A stretch of 64,000 bases of DNA. It comes from Karstenula rhodostoma CBS 690.94. Taxonomy: Eukaryota; Ascomycota; Dothideomycetes; Pleosporales; Didymosphaeriaceae. The number at the start of each line of letters is the position of its first letter. Within the stretch, counting starts at the first letter, position 1. This document shows, piece after piece, positions 56,465 to 64,000 of this stretch. Location: contig MU001507.1 of assembly GCA_010093485.1 (NCBI GenBank), positions 1,066,844-1,130,843 of the forward strand, in the 5' to 3' direction. Position numbers and translations under genes: made by a program. The notes below the pieces were generated by a model, which ran no database searches, had not been told where the DNA came from, and saw nothing but the letters and a program-made list of their open reading frames with translations.

Positions 56465-57405
56465 CTCGGCGCTCGGGGCGGTGCGGTGCGGGCAGAGGCT
56501 GGGACTGCGTGAGGGACTTCTCTGTGTGGTGGGTGATGGTATGCACGCATGGCATGGCATGGCGAGGGGTGGAAGCGAGCGCGGGTGCTCGGCGACAGGC
56601 CTAAAGGGACAAGCCGCTTCCCGGCGTGCGGCAATGGCGCGCTGGCAACGACGGCAATCCAGGGTCCAGAAGCAGGTTTTTCCCGCCTGCCCGCCTGCCC
56701 TGCCCGCCTGTCCGCCGCGTTTTGAGTCGGTACGAAACGCTCCCGATGCGGCGTGGCGTGGCGAAACGCTGCTGACACAGCCGTATGCTGGCGGGTGGCC
56801 CGTCTGCACGCGTTACATCTAAAGGCGCTGGCACGCTGATGAATAATTACCGGGCGTTTGCTGCGCTGGATGCCGCCTGCAGAGCCTGCCTGCCCGTCGC
56901 TCGCCTTCTTCCGCCCTCCCAACGCTGTCTGCTGTCCGCGCTCTTGAACCCGCACACTCCCCTTTCCGAACGTGTGCGCCCTCACCCTTCCCGCTCCACG
57001 CTTCCTCCACCTGCCTCGCCGCACTTCCCGGCCACTTTGGTGTGCGCGAGGTGCTTGCTCCGCACTGCCACCACTCCGGACCCGTTTCACTGCTTGACAC
57101 CTCTGACAGGGCCCCAGTCCTTGTTCAAACTTGTTTTAGGACTACCCTTCTACATCTTCACCATGCTGCTTTCTATATCATAACAATACGTCCTTCGGGG
57201 CCTTGCCCTGCACTCCACACTACACCCACTTCGGTACTATCTCGCTTCTTCTCCGCCACCACTGCCACATTCATCACCATCACCAATCACGGCTTAACCT
57301 CCCCGGGTGCTCCAATTGCTATTTACATCCAAGCTCCCCGCGACTCACCCGCCAAGAGCAGTGTTGCCCCCCGATCCCGTTTGAAAACCGCCGCAGCTGC
57401 ACACC

Positions 57406-59754
57406 ATGGCACAAAACGAGCTCGGCAGCCATGGCCCACAGCTCAACCACACAACCTTCAACACCCCGACAAACGCCGCGCCCTCCATGTCCTCTGAAGA
57501 CGAGATGCTGGCCGACGTGGACGAACCTCCCGACTTACAGCGCACTCCACGACCGTCTGCCCTCGAGCTACACGGATCATTCAAAGGCGCCTTCGAAAAG
57601 CACGCCCCGCGTTACCAGCGCCAAACGTCGCTGCTGTCGACTGCGCTCCACTCTAACGAGACATCACCCGTCGAAGAACACGCTGATCATGTCCCCCGCG
57701 GCATGTCATGTACTTCAACCTGGAGCAACCACAGCATCTCCACTGCCGAGCTGACAAGTGACGGCGGCATCACAAGCCCTGGCACGCGTACAAGCACGCC
57801 GAGCCCGCCGCTACCTCCCGTCTCGTCCCACAACATGCTCCCCGTCTCCACCAAGCCGCTTGGACAACCAGTGACTATCGTGCGATATGACGGAGAGAAT
57901 ACCGTCCCCGTTTTAAAAGATCCTCCCGTTCCTGTCGTTTCGGAGAACAAGGTGGAGGCTGGCCTTGGCCGGAAACGGTGTATCACTTTTGCTTGTGGTG
58001 GAAAGCAAGAGACGAAAACCGAGCCCCAGGCTGCCAAGACCGTGCCCGAGCCAAAGCAGAGTGAAGGGCCACCCAAGCGACCTTGCACTATCAAGTTCGC
58101 GTGCCCCACCAAGATATCGACAGATGCACCGGCCAAGCCACGTGCCATCCGCGCTGCTAGCCCGGCACCTCCACCACGGCCGCGCAACAGCTCCAAGGCG
58201 TCCCTCAAAGCCCATCGTGGGTCTGATTCGACGATCCGTAACCCCTCACCTGTATCCGTTCGGAAACCTCGCATTTCTGATCGCTCTCGCCGCCTCAGCA
58301 GCAACTCCGACTTGGCACGAACTGAAGCGTTCCGTTTCCATGAGTTTGCCAGCTCAGAGGAAGAGGTGGAGGAGTGGACTCAAGAATCTACCTGCCATCG
58401 ACGGCCTCTGACGATCAAGGACACCCTCGTTATCGAGAACAATCTTCGTCAACTCGGCGAAGAAGCTGAAGAGGAAGCTTTGGACGACGAGGAAGAGGAC
58501 GATGTTCTCGTGGATGACGATGAGATGGACGAGGACGAGGACGAGGACGAGGGCGTTGAGGACGATGATGCGGAAGAGAAGGAAGAAGCAGAGGACAGCG
58601 ATGCAGCCGATGTTTCGTCTGACGAGGGCTTTCAAACCGACAATGAGGAAGGCTTTGCTGTTTCGGACGACGACAGCGATGCAGGTTCCGATTACAATTG
58701 GTGGACCCCTGGACGCTCGACAGCAGCAACCTCGATTGAGCATCTAGATCACATCCGCCCTTCCTCTGGCCGTCGCAGCATTTCTGAATCCTCCGTTGGA
58801 TCCACGGAGAGCGAGCATCGTTTCATACCAGAGATTAAGATCAAACGACGAAAGACTCGACCGGTCAACATTCGCGTTCCCAGCCCAGAGCTCCCGGATA
58901 GCACGGATTTCGTTTGCGGAACACTCGATGAGGACCGCCCTCTGGAGCAGGCCTACTTGTCGGCGCTGGAGCGTAGGCGTCAAGCACGACACAAGAAGAC
59001 TCCTCAAGATGTGGACCCCACCTTCCCGACCTCGGATCCGGAGCTGGACGAGGAAGACGAAGATTCCGAGCCTGATCACCTGGCATCTGAAAGCGACCAC
59101 TTCATGCTCCACGGTCAGATGGAAGCGGTGAACGCTGATTTCCGGGGCCGCCGCAAACCCCTTCCAGCGAGACGTTCACCAGCCCAGTCGCCTAAACGTC
59201 TCCGATCACCTGCACCCATCAAACGTACGGTCCATCGATCTCCGCCTCCCCGCAAACTGTTCGGACAGTCTCCCAAGCGGATGCGCTCACCTGCTCCGGC
59301 TCGTCTAAAGTCGCCGCCTCCTACTCGCAGAGGGTCATCATATCTCGTCGAGTCCGCCAAGCGCACGACTATGTCGATCCAATTCGCAGGATTAGCAGAG
59401 CGCCCCGTCCCAACAATGACGTCGTCGATGCCCCGAACTCCGGTCACACACAAACCACCAGAAATCGACTACGATGATGAGGATACCCCTAACGAGTTCC
59501 CCGTCCGCCGGGCCATTGACATCAAGGTCGGTCTAGAGAGGAAGCGCCAGCGACGCAAAGAACAACTCTACAAAAAGATGCAAAAGCAAAAGTGCCACAA
59601 AGACAAGCGCCCCGTCCCCGGAAAGGGTGCTGAACGGATGCGCGAAGTCGGGCTAGGTCTGGCCGCCCACAAGGGCAAGGTTGCAGCCGCAGGCTTTACC
59701 TTCAATGCGCCACACACGCCCGATCAGAAGGATATGCATGTCTTGTCCGTCTAG
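57406..59754 (+). CDS. Acidic, low-complexity fungal protein (DUF2457-like)
   Basis: Function unknown. A single exon of 782 aa, starting at the ATG in a good context after a CT-rich leader. Conserved-looking elements are two short Cys motifs, RKRCITFACGG (about 188-198) and KRPCTIKFACP (about 222-232). Next comes a segment ARTEAFRFHEFASSEEEVEEW with HRRPLTIKDTLVIENNLRQL. An extreme Asp/Glu run follows (about 355-410), then DEGFQTDNEEGFAVSDDDSDAGSDYNWWTPG. The C-terminal third is basic and contains repeated SPKR(L/M)RSPAP units. I recall this combination from fungal proteins annotated DUF2457, but that label is from memory. No membrane segment or signal peptide; the composition suggests a nuclear, phosphorylated protein. 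Confidence 0.75.
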   Translation: MAQNELGSHGPQLNHTTFNTPTNAAPSMSSEDEMLADVDEPPDLQRTPRPSALELHGSFKGAFEKHAPRYQRQTSLLSTALHSNETSPVEEHADHVPRGMSCTSTWSNHSISTAELTSDGGITSPGTRTSTPSPPLPPVSSHNMLPVSTKPLGQPVTIVRYDGENTVPVLKDPPVPVVSENKVEAGLGRKRCITFACGGKQETKTEPQAAKTVPEPKQSEGPPKRPCTIKFACPTKISTDAPAKPRAIRAASPAPPPRPRNSSKASLKAHRGSDSTIRNPSPVSVRKPRISDRSRRLSSNSDLARTEAFRFHEFASSEEEVEEWTQESTCHRRPLTIKDTLVIENNLRQLGEEAEEEALDDEEEDDVLVDDDEMDEDEDEDEGVEDDDAEEKEEAEDSDAADVSSDEGFQTDNEEGFAVSDDDSDAGSDYNWWTPGRSTAATSIEHLDHIRPSSGRRSISESSVGSTESEHRFIPEIKIKRRKTRPVNIRVPSPELPDSTDFVCGTLDEDRPLEQAYLSALERRRQARHKKTPQDVDPTFPTSDPELDEEDEDSEPDHLASESDHFMLHGQMEAVNADFRGRRKPLPARRSPAQSPKRLRSPAPIKRTVHRSPPPRKLFGQSPKRMRSPAPARLKSPPPTRRGSSYLVESAKRTTMSIQFAGLAERPVPTMTSSMPRTPVTHKPPEIDYDDEDTPNEFPVRRAIDIKVGLERKRQRRKEQLYKKMQKQKCHKDKRPVPGKGAERMREVGLGLAAHKGKVAAAGFTFNAPHTPDQKDMHVLSV

Positions 59755-61428
59755 GAGACGACCAAGAGACAGATGCCATGAGAAGCAGCGCCGCTGGCCA
59801 CGGTCGGCACCTTCACAAGTCTTCTCTCCCTACATGCGGAGAGACTTGTTGGTCGCTACTCTCAACTTTCAAAGCTGGGTCACATAGCATTGGACCCACG
59901 CTCTTCGCTTCACTTTGAGGCTGGGTCAAGCATTGGGCCCAAGCCTCTTTTCACTTCCATTCTCTATACCACCTTCTCGTTTTAGCGGCTTCTCATGTAC
60001 ATAGCCCACTTTTTTATTACAATCATATCGTTCAACTTATACATATTTCTCTCGTTCACATTACAGTTCAGCCAGATGGTCACGGCTCCGCTGAGGCACC
60101 GTTTCTTCCCTTGATCACGTGGATTTTTGTTACGAACTTAGCGGTTTTTTTGCATTTGCATGGGAGGTAGTTGACGTCGTTGTTACACATGCATAGCTCG
60201 AGCGTCTGGGAAAGCAATTTGAATTAGTCTTACGCGAACGGGTGTTTGGATGACTTTTTTGCGCTTTGCTTCAATGATTGTCGTGCGTTGATGTATGTGG
60301 ACTGGAGCATTGCTTGTCGGCGTTTTGTCGGGCGTGAAGTCATCTCCAGTGAAGTTATTGTTCTCATTGCATGTGCTTGCATTGCATCAAAAGCCTCGTG
60401 TGTCGACTTGTTGTCCACTCATCCCATGGAAAGAGTATAGACCGGGCTGCCTATTCTCGAAGCACAAGCTCTTTACTAGTCCAAAACTGTTAGGGCTATG
60501 TTGGTGTAAACGTATATGAGGAGTGTAGAAGCCACGAGCACAGAGGAAGAGCGTGTTGCGTGCAACGAAGATGCAATCGCCGTCCGCGAAGAATCTTGCC
60601 AAAGTCAAACTCGGAACTTTACCTTTCGAAAAGAACACTAATACCTTTCTAGTTCAAATTCCATTGAACCACATTCGCATCCGTTATCAACCACCAGGCG
60701 AATTTCGAGCTGCGGGAAAAAAAAAATCTTCTCCGCGTTTTCGTTTGTGTGGGGACGTCAACGGGCTCGACGCTCGGTACGCATCTAGACTTTTTTTTTC
60801 TTTCTTTCCTCCGCTCCACATTCACGTCCCACAATCCAGCATCTATCGCTATCACGCAGTGGGCAGTTCAATGACTGCTTTGTAGGACTTGCTGCCGTTC
60901 CAGGTCTCATCAAATCACTAACAGGGGATGTGGTTTAGTGGGACTACCATCCTATAGTGCTATATAAGTGGTCTTGCGCGCCGTGTCTAAAGGTCCTATT
61001 ACTGTTTTGTAACTTTTGGAAAAGGGAAAGCCTTGCAGCTCTAACGCGCCCTAATTCGGCTAGCGCGACGGCAACGATCTGCTTTTTGACGGTCAGAACC
61101 TAGAAGCGAAGAACAGAGATATATGTAGCAACGATAAGATCCTTTACTTAAAGAAGGAGGCGCGTCCAGGCGTTTCGCCCTAGCAGTGCTCATAATGTTA
61201 TCTAGAGCCCAGGCACATGTCAGCAAGTCCTGTCCCCAAAACAACGGTTCGCGGCCTTTTATAGTTCCGACCCCGAACATTATCCATCCACCGCACTGCG
61301 GGGCACTTTCCAGAAACACCGCCCCCCGCCACCCACCAAATTTCTACGAACTCTATACGGAAAGTTCTTCAAGCCAGATGCTCAAGCCCTAGCAGTCCTA
61401 CGTTGATACGATTCCACCCGTTGACAGG
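59755..61428. other. Intergenic, DUF2457-like 3' flank and SER1 promoter
   Basis: About 1.7 kb. An imperfect direct repeat of about 24 bp (gctgggtca...cattgg, at 59874 and 59920) lies in the left part. A run of nine or more Ts occurs near 60791 and of As near 60717. No RNA gene could be supported. Confidence 0.5.
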
Positions 61429-62717
61429 ATGCCCACCAGATCAGACATCACCTACTTCGGTGCAGGCCCGGCACTGCTGCCAACCGACGTCCTCGAGGAT
61501 GCCTCCCAGGCTCTTCTCAACTACAGGGATACTGGTCTAGGCATCGCCGAGCATTCACACCGGTCGGAGATAGCCACTACTATCATCAACGAGGCCAAAG
61601 CTGACCTGTCTTCCTACCTGGATATTCCAGACGACTACGAGATCCTCTTCATGCAGGGTGGCGGCTCAGGCGAGTTCTCGGCCATGGCTTACAACTTGGT
61701 TGGCGCATGGGTTGCCCGTAAACACAAAGAGCTCGGGCCAGATGACAGCTCAATGCAGGAGCTCAAGTTGGCCGTGAAGAACCTCAAGATCGACTACATC
61801 ATCACTGGTGGCTGGTCTCAAAAGGCAGCAGCTGAAGCTGAGCGACTTTTCGGCTCCGAGCATGTCAATATTGTGGCGGATAGCCGTGAGCTGAATGACG
61901 GCAAGTTTGGAGCCATACCGGAAGAGAGGACTTGGAACTTGTCCGAGGACGCTGCTATGGTATATTACTGCGACAACGAAACTGTTGATGGCGTCGAGTT
62001 CCCTCGATTTCCGAAGTCTCTTGAACCGAGTCATCATCAACCAATTGTCGTTGCTGACATGAGCTCCAACATTCTTTCAAGGAAGATACCGATACAGAAT
62101 TTTTCTGCAATCTTCTTCGGCGCCCAGAAGAATCTAGGATGTACCGGTATCACCGTGGTCGTTATCAAGAAGAACTTGCTACCACAGCCTTCTGCGGCCT
62201 TGATGAAACAACTGGCCCTTCCTCTCCCTCCTCGTATTCTCGAGTTTGAGACTATTGCTAAGAGCAATAGTCTTTATAACACACTAAGCATCTTTGAGTA
62301 CGTGCATTCGTTGAAGAACTAGCCTCAACTAACCAAGACATTTCCAGTGTATATATAGCGGGCCGGGTTTTGAAGAAGCTGCTGCAACAGTACCCAGACA
62401 AGGTCCAAGGACAGCAAGCTGTATCCGAATTGAAGGCTCAGCTTATCTACACGGCCCTCGAAGCCCGCCCTGATGTCTACAAGGTTGTCCCTGACAAGAC
62501 AGTGCGGTCACGCATGAATATTTGCTTCAGGATTGAAGGTGGCGATGCTGTTGAGGAAACTTTTCTACAGCAAGGGGTCACCTTGGGGCTAACTGGGTTG
62601 AGAGGTCACCGTGATGTGCGAGGAATTCGAGCCAGCAATTACAACTCGGTTCCTCTCGAAGGTGCCAAGAAGCTTGCTAGCTTTATTCGCACTTTCGCGT
62701 CGCAAGAGGGTAACTAG
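61429..62717 (+). CDS. ser1: Phosphoserine aminotransferase
   Basis: PLP enzyme converting 3-phosphohydroxypyruvate and glutamate to phosphoserine and 2-oxoglutarate in serine synthesis. Exons 61429-62297 and 62348-62717 (50-nt intron) join to 412 aa; the family is usually 360-420. The N-terminal FGAGPALLPTDVLEDA, the GGGSGEFSAMAYNL phosphate-binding turn and FFGAQKNLGCTGITVVV with the PLP lysine (Lys234) are clear. VADMSSNILSRKI carries the cofactor Asp. The C-terminal GLRGHRDVRGIRASNYNSVP block is diagnostic for SerC. The intron join restores SIFDVYIAGRVLKKL. Confidence 0.96.
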
Positions 62718-63013
62718 TGTCAGAATGGTCGTCACAAAGGCAATCCCTCTCGTTCTTCCACCCCTTCCACCTCTCTTCCCCCTCTTTTCCACCACCTTCG
62801 CCTGCTGCTCTTGCCCCTACTCCTCTTCCTGCTGCTTTTTACGCGCAGGTGGGTGGGCTTGTCCCCTCACTTCTATCTTGCAAGTAGTCAAAGGCGGCTG
62901 AATTCACATTTATTTCCACGCTATTTCTTCTTTACTATTCCTTGAACATCAATCCGAGCGTCTCTGAAAAAGTACAAGCCTGGTTGGCATCACACGGTTC
63001 GATAAGAGCAATA

Positions 63014-64000
63014 ATGGTGTGTAGAACATCATCTGCACTCGTCTGTCAAGGGATAGCAAGCTGATTTGATTACTAATAGGCATTTCCATACATTTTTGCG
63101 GAAAAACACGGCTGCAATGAGACTTTCAAGACTCATATGGAAGCCTCCAACCATGTCATCATCAGCCACATAGGCCATGGTTGTTGCCAAAGGGACGAAG
63201 ATGGTCAATCGATATGTCTTCTTCGGCTACTTTCGCGACCTATCAGGATCTCAAGCAGCATGTATCTTCGAAACACTCAGGGGAAAAAGTTTCTTGTCCA
63301 GTCCAGACTGAAATCGGCTGCAAGCGAGCATACATGGGTTTCCCGGCTTTAACAGATCATGTTCGCAAAAAACATCGCCCTAATGCATTCACCTGCCCAT
63401 GCGCTGAAAGCGCGAAGTGCACCGCTACTTTTTCATTGCCATGGGAAGTAAAGGAGCACGTCGGAAAAGTGCATGAGAAGAAGAGACTTCCGTGTCCTCT
63501 TGCGAGGGAACATGACTGCAATGAGTCGTTTGCAACCCTAACTGGCGCCCGAGAACATGCGAGATCAAAACATCTGAACGTGCGCTATCCATGTCCACTT
63601 GCCGAAGAAAAGAGTTGCGGATCTGTCTTTCAAACCCGAGCTGGGGCGAACGGTCATGCAAACACAGTACACAAAAATCTTCAATTTCGCTGTCCACATG
63701 GTGACTGCCTCGCGACATTTACATTACAGGGCAGCGTAAAACAGCATGTCGGTTCTGTACACCAGGGCGGGCTTACGATATCCATGTCCTCTTGCTGACC
63801 AGCACAACTGTCCTAAAGCCTTCTCAAGTTCAACGACAGCAAAAGCCCATTCACATATACACTCAGGCGTCAAGATGCCATGTCCTCTCGCGAAGGATTA
63901 TGGGTGTGACTCGGTGTTCAAGACCCAGGAATATGCTCGAAATCATAAGAAACGATATCAATCCTTCAGGGATACCTTACAACATGCCGATGATCCAGAT
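63014..64000 (+). pseudogene. C2H2-like zinc-finger array with two apparent frameshifts, cut by the window edge
   Basis: About eight tandem fingers of the form C-P-x-A-x4/5-C-x3-F-x(9)-H-x3/4-H are seen. A plausible start is an ATG-only exon (63014-63016), an intron 63017-63079 with actaatag at its end, then AFPYIFAEKHGCNETF. The frame changes near 63220: upstream it reads ISHIGHGCCQRDEDGQSIC, downstream SSATFATYQDLKQHVSSKH in another frame. It changes back near 63770, where after KQHVGSVHQGG the next finger reads LRYPCPLADQHNC. No acceptor/donor pair I could find repairs the first shift. The first finger has lost its leading Cys (PYIFA instead of a PCP-like start). No stop appears before 64000. 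It may be a decaying gene, or the base calls may be wrong. Confidence 0.65.

Larger units (their letters stand above)
54555..57405. other. Long region without a recognised gene (2.9 kb)
   Basis: It lies between two plus-strand genes. Frames such as 55513-56001 plus and 56024-56809 minus look non-coding, being repetitive, Arg/Cys/His-rich and mutually overlapping. It holds a G-rich gggat repeat (54671-54694), a gcggtgt repeat (56438-56464) and CT-rich sequence before the next gene. Confidence 0.5.

Noticed and set aside
56024..57090. Overlapping minus-strand frames of 261 and 254 codons
   Set aside because: They arise from GC-rich repetitive sequence on the opposite strand of a likely promoter, with Arg/His/Pro bias and no domain.
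60924..61000. Possible tRNA starting ggggatgtggtttagtggg
   Set aside because: The start fits an A box, but no B box (GGTTCRANNCC-like) follows at the right distance and no cloverleaf acceptor pairing was found.

Overview
The window is a stretch of filamentous ascomycete (Pezizomycotina) nuclear chromosome. The genes carry many short GT-AG introns of about 45-70 nt, several with recognisable CTAAC/CTAAT-type branch sites. The set includes fungal families such as kinesin-5/BimC, a Git3-type receptor, a CFEM receptor of the Pth11 class, a HET-domain protein, a heme-thiolate peroxidase and Rho3. A class such as Dothideomycetes is likely but cannot be fixed from the sequence alone. I find 25 genes or gene remnants, one cut by the left edge and one by the right edge. 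No tRNA, rRNA, CRISPR array or intact transposon was recognised.

Left third (1-19 kb). This holds the C-terminal end of kinesin-5, a mitochondrial-looking succinate-semialdehyde dehydrogenase, a secreted chloroperoxidase-like enzyme facing it, a small zinc-finger protein, an unrecognised protein with a 21-bp coding minisatellite, and a Git3-like glucose/nutrient receptor. About 4.6 kb without any recognisable gene follow.

Housekeeping block (18-41 kb). RPL21 and RPS9 are divergent and share a 196-bp promoter. RPS27, deoxyribose-phosphate aldolase, a HET-domain protein with RS-rich ends and a possible CaaX box, RHO3, CSN2 (COP9 signalosome), an otubain deubiquitinase, IPI3 (60S ribosome assembly), a PhzF-family enzyme and an AIF/AMID-like flavoprotein follow.

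Right third (42-64 kb). A CFEM/Pth11-type receptor is broken by an in-frame stop and a frameshift. After it come a secreted SGNH/GDSL esterase, an aquaporin, a PA-TM-RING ubiquitin ligase, mitochondrial elongation factor G, an acidic fungal protein (DUF2457-like), phosphoserine aminotransferase and a frameshifted C2H2 zinc-finger array running off the window.

The genes do not form one pathway or a secondary-metabolite cluster. Themes that recur are cytosolic and mitochondrial translation (RPL21, RPS9, RPS27, IPI3, MEF1), ubiquitin-type regulation (CSN2, otubain, PA-TM-RING), and environmental sensing or secretion (two receptors, peroxidase, esterase, aquaporin). Exon joins were inferred by hand from splice signals, reading frame and family resemblance. 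All multi-exon models listed as intact sum to a multiple of three.
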